From the NCBI GenBank assembly GCA_021234535.1, contig CM037837.1, positions 7,786,218 to 7,850,217 of the forward strand: DNA of 64,000 bases, written 5' to 3'. The notes beneath the pieces were generated by a model that ran no database searches, had not been told where the DNA came from, and saw nothing but the letters and a program-made list of their open reading frames with translations. Numbering within the stretch: position 1 is the stretch's first letter; each line of letters begins with the position of its first letter. A program made the translations under genes and the position numbers. This DNA comes from Stichopus chloronotus (taxonomy: Eukaryota > Echinodermata > Holothuroidea > Aspidochirotida > Stichopodidae). Of the stretch, positions 1 to 12,300 are shown in pieces.

Positions 1-187
1 ATGGAAATTAAACCTATCATGAAGTGGGCCACAGACCGACCATTAATAACGATCGAATGGCAAAATTCACCAGCAATGTTTCTTACTTTCATTTATGATT
101 TTCAATTACATGCATGCCAGTGACTCAATTTATCGAAATGATGTAAGCCTACACACCAGTTCTGTACACGGGGATACCATATCTTAC

Positions 188-244
188 CCATTATTGTCTC
201 TCTTCGAATTCTGAAATTCCCGGAGGACTTGCTTGCACAAATTC
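188..244 (-). CDS. internal coding exon of an unidentified gene (continues beyond window start)
   Basis: Read on the minus strand, this 57-nt block is preceded by a long pyrimidine tract ending in TTTTTTTTCCAG (acceptor at 245-246) and followed by GTAAGATATGG (donor at 187). It is exactly 19 codons long. When the exon ending at 756 is spliced to it, the split codon AG|G reads Arg and the frame stays open through it (NLCKQVLREFQNSKRDNNG). The charged, amphipathic composition is protein-like. The intron between the two exons would be 511 nt (245-755). No further exon is obvious in the last 187 bases, so the gene should continue to the left of the window. I do not recognise the family and propose no function. 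Splice sites and frame agreement are seen directly; that it is a real gene is inferred. Confidence 0.62.
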
Positions 245-755
245 CTGGAAAAAAAAGAGAAAGAACGCTTGTTCTAGAACTTATATACAAAGAGGAAACA
301 AAGAAATATATCCTTTTGTTTTATTAGGTTTTTTTTATTTTACTCCATATTTATTATTTCTATTTCCACTTTATTCTTTCCTTTTATGTGATGGGGGCCC
401 ATGCATGTAACTAAATAGCTATGGGTAAATGAGTTACATTGCCAAATTTGGAATGAAATTCAAGAAATACCTAATAAAAGCTAGTAGGTTGCTGCTCGCC
501 AGTCCTTTTACAAAAGCGGGTGCGTTCCACACAAAACATGTTACTTTACTTTTTCTCTCTGACTTAAAGGAAGTTTGCAAAATCTGCCTCTCAGTTCATA
601 TACTTCCGCGAGAGAATCAGCAGCCTAGTTCTTCTAATTAAGCAGGACGCTATGAGTGATTTCACTGTAATTACTGGAAATATTTGATGAAAGAGAACCT
701 GGATGGCTTACGCATTTTCAAATCATCAGTAGTTTTCCTTCATATATTATCTTAC

Positions 756-1171
756 CTGAAGTATTCAGTCTTGAAGACATATGGATCGGGAACGTTTACA
801 CCCAGCGTAAGTTCACTATCGGAATCCCCTGTGGACTTCTCACGGAAACTCTTGGCATGCTGTGAGCGATAATCTTCCATAAACGTCTTGCGATCAAAGG
901 AAGTCCTGTATTTATCGTTTGATTTGGTTCTTCTGCTTTCTTGTCTAAGATGTGGCTTGCTTTGGGATACGACAATGCCGGAATCACTGTTGAAAGTCCA
1001 CCTTGACAGTTCAAAGTGTGGTGACGTCACTATTACATCATCTCTGTACTTAAATGTTCCCTCAGTCAAATACTTCCGTGGGAAGAATAGGATTTCTTCG
1101 CAATTGCACATGGAGCGCTGATTTTGCAGAGCTTTCTTATTGTAATCCGTTGAAAATCCACAGTCATCCAT
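756..1171 (-). CDS. coding exon of the same unidentified gene, upstream of exon 188-244
   Basis: A 139-codon open frame on the minus strand, rich in Ser, Arg, Lys and Asp, ends precisely at a classic donor (ACTTCAG|GTAAGATA, intron starting at 755). The phase joins in frame to the exon at 188-244. The first Met in this frame is at 1171, three codons after an in-frame stop (1178-1180). A strong acceptor (TTACTTTGCAG, exon start 1214) lies just upstream but opens a different frame: that frame begins with an ATG at 1212 and stays open to a stop at 1076-1078. So either translation starts at 1171 (or at the Met near 1111) after a 5' leader that contains an overlapping upstream ORF, or the exon really starts at 1214 and one base is missing between about 1076 and 1177 through assembly error or mutation. 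No domain is recognised. The residues look like a hydrophilic intracellular region, without signal or membrane segments. Confidence 0.55.
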
Positions 1172-1214
1172 TCCGATTCAGCAGTATCGTTAATGATCAG
1201 TCCGGTTTGCATAT

Positions 1215-2851
1215 CTGCAAAGTAATTAAAAGGCATTGATTTCATTGCTAATTGTCAAAAAAGTTCCCTGCAGTCAATCGAAGATACGCCTACGTGTAAA
1301 TTACTTGAATGAAAATAGTTATAATAGCAAGATAAAGTAAATAAATTACGCGCTGTTCCCCGGGAATTTCATATTTTATGACTATGATTTCATTACTTAC
1401 TCTAGTTATTTGTATCCTAGTCTCAGTAGCTTGTTTAAAGGGGGGCGGGCGGGGGAAACCCCACCTCCTAAGCCAGTCGGGAGAAAATCCCCCCTTGGCT
1501 GATGCTTCCACGTAGGGGAGTCTTAGTCGATACAGGATTGCAGTCCGCCGCAAAGGCCTGTTTTCGCTTTTCATAGGAAATTTTTCTGATGAGAGGAAAA
1601 AGTTTTCGGCGCTCTACGTCCGCTGTCACTTAGAGTCCCTCAAGGTTCTTTTGTATTTCCGTCCCACATTTACAAGACAGCACCGGCCCTTGTACCCTTA
1701 GATCCCCTGACTAAGCGATTTTCCCACCTCGCTTCGGCGGTGGAGGGGCTGTGTCCCCCCCCCCCCTCCTCTTTTTACTCACTACTGGTTAAATATAAGA
1801 AAACAAACAGTCACAAAGAGAAAACAATTCATGTCATTGTACTTTGGTATTTATATGTGAAAACCACATTCAAACTCACGGTAATAGTCATGGAGTTACC
1901 ATGAAAGTATACCTCGGAGGTTGCACCTCCATGGTGTTACTGTGAACACGTTATATGAGTCATAATTAACCGCCCAGACGGCTTTAAGATGTAACATAAG
2001 CAGACAAGCAATCAGTGTGCACTGGACCAAATCAAAGAATTCAAGAATAAATTGTTTGTGCTGCATAAATAAAGGCTGAGATAGCTCGTAATTAGTGAAC
2101 AATTAAGGTTACCTCCAATGTAAGCTGCAAACTAAAGTAGGCCCATATATCCGACAAGAAAAGCAAAAACTTTACACTTTCTGTTTTAAGACTCACCCCG
2201 TCTACAAAAATTATCTAATCGTGCATATTTACGAAGAATGTATAAATAGCTATACAACTTAGTATTCCATGACGCTGAGAGTTATGTTTGTTACAATTAA
2301 TCATGCGTATTGTCAGGCAAATCTACTTTGTTGGCCGGAAATGCAATGGAAGTACTTATCTCATTCGAATACTGACTTACCATATATACTGAAAATAATG
2401 AATCCAGTAGGGTGCACTTCTTTCAAAAATTCATGAACGTCATATTTTCGTTGTTAAAGTGCTGTAACTGTGCCTGTAGCAAATACCGAGTGAGTGACCA
2501 TGCACATCCGAACATAAAAACAAAGAAACAAAAAGACTAACTTCCGTTCATAACAAAGGAAGAAGTTGAGCTGAATGGACCAAAAATTGTTAATTGGCAA
2601 CCAATCCGATTTTTTTCACTACCATAAAACGTATCCTTTGCAAAAAGTACACAACGTTTGCACGACAACAGAGGAAAGACAGGTATCAAATCTCCTTCTG
2701 TGTTGATTAAAATTTACTCAAACCGTTCCTCTTGTTGTAACTTATTGGATTGAACATGCTCCCCTGTCCATGTTTGTCTGCTATAATGATAGCACAAAGC
2801 CTGCTGGCAAATATTTGTCATGTCTGCGCCCGTCAGCTATACCAATCTCAC
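1215..2851. other. no confident gene: probable intron or upstream region
   Basis: The stretch includes a GC-rich repeat-like segment at about 1440-1780 (gggcgggcggggg, then cccctcc-type sequence and a 12-base C run at 1755-1766). The rest is AT-rich and has no splice-bounded frame I would defend. Minus-strand frames at 1290-1574 and 1896-2102 look random in composition. Confidence 0.4.
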
Positions 2852-2974
2852 ATGAAGAAAACAGTCTCTTTAAATCTGTACATCTGCAATTACCCTTCAA
2901 CTCTCGTGTGGGAGAAACCATGAACTCGCCAACTTGGCAAAATGTAAAAAACAAAACCCGGCCAACCATATCTT
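2852..2974 (-). CDS. candidate upstream exon of the left-edge gene (weak)
   Basis: On the minus strand, an acceptor (ACAATTGCAG) at 2975-2976 and a donor (GTGAGATTGG, starting 2851) bound a 123-nt open block. It is phase 1 at both ends and would encode about 41 residues beginning EDMVGRVLFF. The phase fits the frame that opens at the 1214 acceptor, although that frame needs a shift to reach the long ORF at 756-1171. The opposite strand is also open here (2770-3078), so the coding evidence is modest. It is listed because the splice signals and phase are consistent; it may be fortuitous. Confidence 0.22.
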
Positions 2975-4207
2975 CTGCAATTGTTATTCTTGGCCATGTC
3001 ATGTCGTCAGTCCAGTTGTCTTTATTATTCTCGAGAATTGTTTTGTACGTGGGTTCGGTGATCGATATTTTCCACTAAGGCTGTCTGGTGACTATAGATT
3101 CAACAATAGGAACGGATTAAAGAATGCCAATTGTGGCAATGAATAAAATAGAAGTATTTGTGGTGGCGGTATACATTTGTCTTTAGGACTCCTTTCTTCA
3201 ACTGTCCTTCAGCATAGTACAGCACTAAGTTAGTTTGTGTCTTCTGTACCGTATGAAAAAAAAAAGTCAAACTATTTGCTGTGTACTTGGCCAAAGCTTA
3301 TCTGTGTATCAATGCATAAATACATGTAAAATTATACCTTTTGAAATAACATTTTTATCTTAGTAGGAACATTCTGATCAAATTTGATGAACAACAAAAG
3401 CATGGAGTGAAGGGAAGAAAACAGGAATCCTCACTATCCCCCCCCCCCCCTTCCTCCTTCCTTTTCCCTAAAAAAATGTTATGTTGTTAGTAACATCCAC
3501 TTGTTGCGCGAAGTTGAATCCCTCGACAAGCTTGTTCGTGCATTGGTACGGTACATAGCAAGCATTCTCGACATCTGACACATAAATATGTTATAGTGTT
3601 TTATGCATGGGTATCATGCGAATCTTCGCTGGTTGACTAAACCGACTCTGAATTGCATTTTGGCTGTAAATGTCTGGCGGGAAAAATCATATTTCTCCTA
3701 GTTTTGTCTACCGTTCAACTTTCTGGTACACATAAGTTTTGTTTTGTCAATTATACCAAGGAGGTTCTGCAAGAACCTCTTTGATTATACAATAAACCAT
3801 CCATGCTTCTATACAACTCACCGCCTGTTTTCTATTACAGTACATGGTTCCTCTTGTTTGCATCAGCGTACCTACTAATAGCCCCCTCAGAGGCGGAGAG
3901 CAAATAACTAACCACTGCGAATGAAGCGTCTGCGGCAATATCGGGCCATCATCGGTAATGAGCCCATGAAATCAACGCACGCCTTTTGTACAAGTTTGTT
4001 TGCCAATTTGCACCCCCCTTTGTGCTATGTGTTGTACCGAATAATGTCCACTTGTTTACTCTACAGCAATAGACGGTAACAAAATATTTTAACAATTCAA
4101 AGGGAAGTAGCACTCTTTTGTTAATCTTCTATTCACATCGCTCCCTCGATAGCAAATATTGGAACGTTCATGGCATAGTATCCAGGGACCCAATATGAGA
4201 GACAGTT

Positions 4208-4360
4208 GGCTGGAAGGGTAACCGGATAGGTGCACCAGTTGGTGGAGGGTGATCAGTAGGTGCATCGGTTGACTTCAGATGGCTATCGTTGTTTGCCCCA
4301 ATTACCTTGGAGGGTAACCAATAGGCGCACACACAGTTGGTGATACCAGTTGACGTGAAG
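4208..4360. repeat. imperfect tandem repeat around GGGTAACC..GTGCACCAGTTGG
   Basis: Phrases recur with drift: gggtaaccggataggtgcaccagttg, gggtgatcagtaggtgcatcggttg, and gggtaaccaataggcgcacac followed by agttggtgataccagttg. Three diverged copies of one short unit are the simplest reading. No coding role is visible. Confidence 0.45.
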
Positions 4361-4499
4361 CATTTTGAGGGTGATGTACGCTTCATTTTCTTTTCCATTT
4401 TCCCCTCCTTCTCCCCTTTCAGCATGTAGCACAGCTTTAGCGTTAGTGTCTAGAATCACGAGACAACATTATATGTGAAGCAGTTGTAATCAACCAAGT

Positions 4500-5110
4500 G
4501 TGACAGCGTCTCTACTATCGACGTACAATCACCGGTGGCCGACCCAGTCATCGCCGGTGGTCGGCTAATCGTCGTGCTGGACCCGGCGGTGGCCGTACTG
4601 ACCGGCACCGGGCAGATATATAGACCGATTAATTTTAACCGACATTGACTGGGCGCCAGAACGTTATCCCGGACGAACATCATCGGGATATTAGCCGATT
4701 TCTCAGGGAATAAATTTTCCGATGTCCTACCGTCAGGACTGATTTTAAGTCCTAATTAAAATGGACCCGGTGCCCGTCCGATTCGTGAAAATGACTCGAT
4801 ACCCGGGAGGAGATCAGCAGGCGCCCTACCGATAGTGCCTACAAATATGACGGTAACGGGTCGTAAACACATCGGGACTCAATTGTGACTGGGGTATAAG
4901 TTAAAAAAGACGCGAACTTATGATCCCACGGCGTGGGTCTAGGGGCAAATCCCCGGAAGGTCTGAACTTTTAGTGTTTCTTTAAAGTCTCAAAGGTAGTA
5001 TACTTCAAATTTTCAAAACTTATACGACCCCTGTTATAGGGGTCAGAGGCAAAGTCTGTTGGGGTCCAGAGGGGAGCCCCCGGAAGCTATGATGAGATTT
5101 TAGCATATCT
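4500..5110. repeat. GC-rich repeat block with two copies of a GGGGTCcAGGGG..CCCCGGAAG module
   Basis: The first half repeats CCGGTGGcCGaC-type words (4531-4620). The second half has two related modules, at 4935-4975 (gggtctaggggcaaatccccggaagg) and 5061-5100 (ggggtccagaggggagcccccggaagct). Each is a G-run/C-run hairpin followed by GGAAG and a TTTTA tract. A third, more elaborate copy lies at 62123-62190. I read this as pieces of a dispersed element of unknown class. Confidence 0.5.
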
Positions 5111-8100
5111 GGGGTAAAACGTTACGTCTCATGGACTTCCTAGAACAGAAAGTAAAATACAAAATTATGAATACAAACGGCATATAGAGATATGTATGAA
5201 TATGTCAGGTCACTTCAGCTTAGTTGAAGGCAACTGGGAGCAAAGGTTCTGACTGGGGAAAATGTCCCATCCCCTGGGGCCGCCACTTTAGGGTACATAT
5301 ACGCTATTGTTTTCAACTAGTACTTCTATTGTTCTCATTTCCTGTTTACCTGAAATTTCAGCAGCAAATAAAAGGCTTAGCTGGGCAAACGTTATGCTAT
5401 TAATTTCAACTTCATTTGTAAAAGGTTTTCTCTATATTCCTAGAGGCTCTCCAATTATCTAAAAGCAGTAACACGAGAGTCAAACTAGTGAAAGTGTAAA
5501 CAAAAAGAGGGAAATAAATGAAATAAATTACTTTAAACAGTAGCACGTACAAGAAAACGCAAACAAAGTTAAGCCATAGTCCAAAATAATGAGACAAAAA
5601 ATAAGAACAGTAGCAAACAAAAAGTGTAAACGAAGTTAAATGGTAAACACGTCGCATCCATGCAAAAACAAAAGAAGAGTACCATGTAAGAATAAGTAAA
5701 CAAAGCAAAGCATTTAAAATACACGTACATAAAACATATGAACATTTACTTGTATGAAAAAGTAAGCAAAGTAGTAGGCCTGACGTGGTAATTGCATGTT
5801 ACGTTCTGTAAAAGATGATGGAAGTAATGTAAGAAAACAACATGTAATCACGATTATATTGCAATGTAATCGTAATCAATTGCTTTTACTTTTAGTTGTG
5901 ATCGTAATGATAAATGTAGCCTAATCGTAAAATCTGAAATAATCATAATCTGTTAGGCCTACAGACTTATTGCCCCCAACCCTTATTTACTGCGTATGAG
6001 TAAGGTGGTTCTACAGCGAACCTTTTTGTGGAGGCATTGGTGTAAGCAGGGCGCTACAGTAGTAACATCTCCCTGATGTAGCATCTAACGTTAAAAGTGT
6101 GGTCACGTTCGGAATATATGACTGTGGTCTGTGGTGGTCTACATAGAATCATAAGGGATTCACATGCCGTGTAGTACGTCCCCGGTATGTCATAGAGTTC
6201 CTTTAAAGACAGTGTTTCATGGGAAGTAGCGCCCTCATTAAAGTTTTAGGTGAATTATACACAATTTAGGGATTCCTCCATTTGGGGGAAACTCCCTATA
6301 TCGGACATTTCGACAACTTTTTATCAACATTGTATCCCATGGGGTCAGTGGCGAAGCTACAGCAGTTTCAGTCAGAGGGTGCAAAAATGTATGGTAGAAG
6401 TACCCAACGCTCTTTACCGTGAGATACGAGAAGGTGAGGGGGGGGGGGGGATTCCCGCCCCGGTAGGACTATTAGGGTTCTTATATAGAGAAGTTTGCGG
6501 TTTCAGGCATTTCACATGCGCGAACATTGTAGGCCCACAGGTTAGCCAATCAATGATTTATTATCTGTATATTCAGTGAAAACAAACATGTAAAGCAGCA
6601 ATTTTATTGGTTATCATGTCTTACAAAGGGTTCTCTCAACTCTCTCTATATAAGAACTCTAAGGTCCATTTAAGTTGAGCGCCACATCGGTTGACGCCGA
6701 GCGTAAAAGAAAATTTTGGCTTTTCAAACTAACCAGATGGCCGGAAACGGCACTTTCTGGGTATTATGAGCTGCATATGCACTGGGATTTTATGTTTGCA
6801 ATTTCTCAAATTAATGAGAGTAAACGTATAAGGCCGGATCCCGGGCCCCTACTACTAGATTGTAGGAAATCGCCTTTCCCCAGCTCAGCAAGTAAGCTCC
6901 AGAAAATGGTATTGTCAGTATTTTCTTGGATGGAAAGTTAATCTCATATGGAAGTTTTCCTCTGAAAAAGTCAGATCGAATTTTCACATTTCACGAATAC
7001 TGTATTGCTAAGGTACTGTAACCTGTGGTTTGAAAAAACTGACAATTCCATGAATGGGCCAATGTCTCAGCTTTCCAAATAGTTATAGCTAATGTCTGTT
7101 AAACTACATTATACTACTTAGTATGTAAGTCAACGGAGCAATTACTATAGGGGTATGCTAGCATAAACAGGATGTTTGTAGAGGTTTCTTTGTATACCTT
7201 CCTTACTGCAGTTTCAATAGGATATATGGAGTCAGATGCCCCCAAAGATACTGTTTCTTGAGGCATTGCTGTGATTGGCCAACTTCTAAGTTAAATTGGT
7301 ACACGCTAAGTGGAATTCGGTGGCACATTCGTAGTGTAAACCGTGGTCCCCCGTGCGGAGCACTGTGTCCCCCCCCCCCTCCCCGTACGGATAATCGACA
7401 GAAAGTAAAATTTTAGTAGTGGTAATCAGTGGTCCCGGTATGACTTACTGGCGATTTGTCACCAAAAGTAACACCAGATGTTAGTGATGAATTTACTTTG
7501 TCTTCTGTAACTGTTTCCTCTTAAATTCCACAAAGTTTGCGAGCCATCGCATTTTCATCTTTAGTTATGTTTTGCTTGTGCCCCCTCCCCCCCCCCCCTT
7601 TCAGCAGCGGTTTGTGGGATTTTGCGTGAGTGAAAGGGCAACAGGTTAAGGCGATTTAGCGCTGTCTGTAGGGAGATATTTGGATAGTTTTCACAAATGT
7701 AAGTGACGATAAGCGATACCCCTCCTAAATTTGCAGGAAAAATGCACCTGCACCCCCCCTCCCGCCACTGGTCGTCCATGACAATCCCTAGCGACGGGAC
7801 TTTCTAAGTATAAAGCGTGTAAGTTCCGTCCCACACTTCAGTTTCCATACCTGGCAAGCTGTAGCGGGCGCGCTAATAACTATAAATCACCAGGGCCGAT
7901 TGGAATAAGCAGTCGTCCCTGCATTATTTTGAAAACTTATCAAAATCTTGCAATTCTCTTCTCATTTTTGCGTATTAATAGTATCCATGCTGCTGCTGAA
8001 AATCAGCACTACACAAGCAAAGTGTTATGCTAATTTAAGCAATTCGACAACGAAAATGATTTCACATAATATGAAAGAGAGCCATCCATAAATTAACATC

Positions 8101-9198
8101 CACGAGGGTGAACTTGCTTAATTCAGCTTCAGGGGGTGTAGTGCATTTTGTATTTAATTTTAGAGAAGGTTATCAACTTCTGTAATTCTGAGAGTGTCAC
8201 GTGGTTACGAAACTCAATTAGCACCTTGTTACTTAATCTGTAATTATCTCTGATATAACTTATCTACTGTGTTATGATAAACTTCCTCACGGCTCATAAT
8301 TTACTATATTTACGCATTGAATAAACGTTATGACTGCAAGTTGACGTCGTGCGGCCTACGTTTTCAAAAGTAACAATGGTATATATAATATCACCAGTGT
8401 ACAGTTCCTGCTAAGGAGACTTGCACCCGTGTACACTGCACGAGTGACGGAAATACATACTGAAGATTGCAAATTACTTTTCAAAGAAATATCCTTATTG
8501 GCTATCTTAACGTTTATGGCTATGTGTGTGTATTCTTTCGGTTGTATTGTGGCTATATAGTGAGTGAACAATTGGTTCATATTAAGAACATGGTGGTAGT
8601 CAAGACTCTTGTTTACATAGTGATTTGCGCATGCCTATAAGTCACAATAGCACTTGACGTTATTCAATTGCCAGACTCTTAAACAATCACAAGAACCATT
8701 AACACTATTGTAGGTTATCATGCCATTGTGCTTCCAGTAACACGCACTTTTCTTTTGACAGTGACTCATGGTCATGGTTTTTTCCCCTTTTTCATATGTT
8801 TACGATATTGTGGCTGACTTGTATTACTTTCATGAGCTCGCTTCTATACAGTGACTATAAACATGTATTCTTGATCGCTGGTATACATGTATCTATAGCT
8901 GAATGCACACGGTATGATACGCCCATTCACAGCGGAAAACTTAAAGACAAAAACTCATCACCCCAGACAGTTTCAATTCTCCCAACCACCATACCTCTAG
9001 TCCCTCCCTCAGCCTGTCTTAAATTCCTCCACATGTGCAATCAAAACAATGGATCCCTGTGTACGCTGTGTAATACGAGCTGCTCTGCATCTTTCGAATT
9101 TGCTGTCAATCTAAGAGTACTGTAACTTAGAACCAGTTGAGATTTTTGCTTTCCGGGAGGTAAAAATATAGCTAAGGGTGATGCAATACAGATTTAAT

Positions 9199-9388
9199 CA
9201 GGATGGTACCTCTACTGACAAATTTGGCTGACTAGGATGTAATTAGTCAGTAGATTAGTCAGTGATCACAAACTAGTCAGTGGATTAGTCAGAACCATAG
9301 CGACTACTCTACTGACTACAGTTTGTGGCCACCGACCAATCAAATTACATTCTAACTAGTCAAATTTGTCAGAAGAGGCACCATCCTG
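9199..9388. mobile_element. 190-bp near-palindromic element (foldback/MITE-like)
   Basis: The left arm, starting CAGGATGGTACCTCTACTG, is matched by the reverse complement of the right arm, CAGGATGGTGCCTCTTCTG. About 39 of the first 47 bases agree, and the similarity continues inward through GTCAGTAG/CACAAACT words, so most of the element folds on itself. The interior carries repeated TTAGTCAGT motifs. I could not find a convincing target duplication (flanks ttaat and actag), so the superfamily is undetermined. It has no coding capacity. Confidence 0.7.
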
Positions 9389-12300
9389 ACTAGTTTAAGT
9401 TTTCGGTGATGCATGAAAACATGTCACATTTCAGAGTGTGTATCAAAGTAACAAACTGCAGTCAATGCTCTATAACCAATGGCCCCTATGTATCCTTTGC
9501 TCTGGCTAGTATCAGAAAGAGAGCCTTTATACCACAAACAAGGTTAAGACACAATCACAATTATCAAATATCTGATCAAATGATCAAAAGAATGAAAAGA
9601 TGCACTGTGTTCTGAGTTTGATCAACCCCAATCCTTGATCACGCCATGAAACAACAACGGTAAACGCACTAAACATGACGTCGTGGCATTTCAACAACGT
9701 TTAAAAGAGCACGAAACTCTGTGAATATCTTTACGAAATAAGCAGAAGTGTTTGACACAGCATCCATCTTAACTTTTCATTAAAAAAAATTGCTTTTTTC
9801 TCAAGCTATAGGCCCACAGTCTTGAAATTCAGCGAAAGGTGCTGCCATTGTGATGCGATTTTTGCCTTAGTTGAGTAAAAACAGATTTTTAGTGTCAAAT
9901 TAGAATGTCACGGAACCCTAATAGAAGGAATTGAGCGTATTTCTGTGTTTCCTTTACTAATAATTTTCATAAATGATCACACACTTGTGCACATTTAGAG
10001 TTAAATTTACTGAGGTATATTATACAATGATCAAATTATTAATACTTCGATTTGAATCCACGCACAACTGTTAAAACTATGCGATGATGGAGTAATAAAG
10101 CAAAACAAAAGTCTTTCCATTTCAAGTGAACAGATTATGACATCACAATTTCGGCATCGCTCTTGTTGATTTTTTTTTATGAACATTTCAAATCGCTATA
10201 TCTTGATATGTAAACGACATACGAAATTTGGCCGGTGATGTATTCACCACATGTTAGTCTCTCATTTAACAGTAATATTTGATAAACAGTTATTTATAGC
10301 ATTGTCCAACGGTGTGACTTTTGTCCTTCTCTAATGAACCATGTAGGGAGAATGAAAATGTTATCCGTCGTTCGCAAAAGGCCAACGAAAGAAAAACAAA
10401 TAAGCGGTAAGTTGTCGGAACAAATTAATTGCCATTCATCAGCCCATTGCGTAAAAGTTCGTGACGACTGTTAGAGGATTGTTAGAATATTAAACATGAC
10501 TTTCAATTTAATGCGATTAAAAGAGATACAAGTTTCATTACAAAATATTAGGCTGATGGTAAACAGCAACAAAATGCGGAAGTTTAGCCCACCGGTTTCG
10601 GATTGAACCATACTGCACTTGTGACGTTGAACAGAATCGGTATAACTGTGTTGCATAACTCTTTGCAGGATTCGCGGAAACAGTCTTTAATCGGATCAGA
10701 TTAGTCCGAATAAAAAGTCTTTGATAATTTTAGCAAATTGAGTACACTCCGAATGAACTTAATTACTTTCAAATCCTTACAAATTCAGACCCCCCGTGAT
10801 CGTCCTAAGCTGATAATTGCGACCCATCTTAAAAGTCTTTGGAACAAAAATTTATGAACACCCTATAAAGGTTCCACTAACAGCGTATCATCATGCACAA
10901 ACCTTCAGCACTTGAAGAGGAAAATCTGTAGGATAAGCATTTTGAACGATTTCAGAAAATGGGCCATCGGACCCGAATTAATTAATTGGGCCCGAATATC
11001 CCGAAGACACCAATAACGAGGTATCATTAAGACTGACCAGCGAGATTGTACATGATAATCTGTAGGAGGAAAAGCATTTCGCAGAATTTTATAAAACGAT
11101 CATAGGGTCCACATGGGACCTTGGAAAAAATGCCGGAACACGCTAAATGGTCCGCTTTCCAGGAAAGTATGTGTGGAAGCTTCAGATAAATCAATGTATG
11201 TGAGAGTAGAAACATTTTAAACAATTGCGGACAGATTGCTCATGCATGAAAAGAACTAGTAAATTCATTACTCACAAAACATGAATTTGTGGAGATTCAG
11301 TTTAAAATCTAATGTCATATGCACTATTTTGCATCTATTGAATTCTACGTACGCAAACGACGGGGTTCCAAAGGGCGGGGGGGGGGGGGGACACCTATCC
11401 CCACTGATGGCGACCAGTCATCAATTTTATCCTATCACCATATAGGCCAACAGGCTAAGGTTCCCCCCCCCCCCCTCTCGTTGTCACCCGACTATCAAAA
11501 TCAAGCAGACACCCATGTGACCTTGAGAAGTTTTGAGGAAGCTTTCAAGTTATCCTAGCTGCACCTCTGATTATGTGCAAGGGGTAGGCCTATAGGTCAA
11601 TGTCTGCAACCTACAATGCAAAATGGAGGACGTTCCCTAATGCAGTAAACTCATACGTCAAAAATTCAGAAAATTCAGGTGCTTGAAAACAAGTCTAGCT
11701 ACGCCACTGATTAGTAATCCAAATACCCCACTTCTTTCGTCTACCCTCCCCCCCCACCCTTCACCCGTGCACAAAGACGTGTTATTTTTCCCCTATCAGG
11801 CTCTAACAAATACCGAACTCTGAAATGGACGGAAGTGAAAACTTCAATGAAACAGTTTGTTTTCTACTTATCTCACTTTGTCTTTTGTATGTTTTCTCAG
11901 ACTATATTGTGGTCATTTGGTGCCAAACAAAGTACTTTTGTAGATCACACTGAACCTTGATAACAATTGCGATAAGCCGTGAAATTAATCACGTTTCCTT
12001 TGTAGGCGCCTTTGTAGTGAACGCTCGTATACTGTAACGATGAGATAACAAGAAAGGGATAGTCTCAAGTTCAGTACGTAGTTCTTATTTACAGGAAGCA
12101 AATGAGAATGAAATTGCTTTCATTAGTCTATTTGAAGAGCCGCTAAATGTCGTAAAACGAAAGTAGCGTAAACTCTTCTCAGTGGGCCATGACGATTTTA
12201 AATGTGCACTTCATAAACTTTTAAGTTACCGATCCACCTGATGAGGTAAAACTGTAGTGTGTTTGTTACGAACTACCCTAAAAGCTTAAACGAAACGAGA

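Larger units (their letters stand above)
3300..9198. other. no gene seen: decayed repeats, GC-rich blocks and homopolymer runs
   Basis: Contents I can point to are a 13-C run (3438-3450), imperfect repeats (4208-4360), a GC-rich repeat block (4500-5110), transposon-end-like CAGTGGCGAAGCTAC at 6356, a 13-G run (6438-6450) and a CCCGCCACTG end near 7761-7770. Open frames are short and include low-complexity translations. The frame at 6675-6941 is the most protein-like but lacks supporting splice signals. Confidence 0.4.

Noticed and set aside
3100..3294. Minus-strand frame with protein-like piece TQTNLVLYYAEGQLKK
   Set aside because: A T-rich acceptor-like tract precedes it, but the only donor (GTATAC) is poor and the phase does not fit the neighbouring candidate exon.
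6356..7770. Pairing CAGTGGCGAAGC (6356) with CCCGCCACTG (7770) as one element
   Set aside because: The termini agree only over CAGTGGCG and flanks show no duplication. They are more likely ends of separate decayed insertions.
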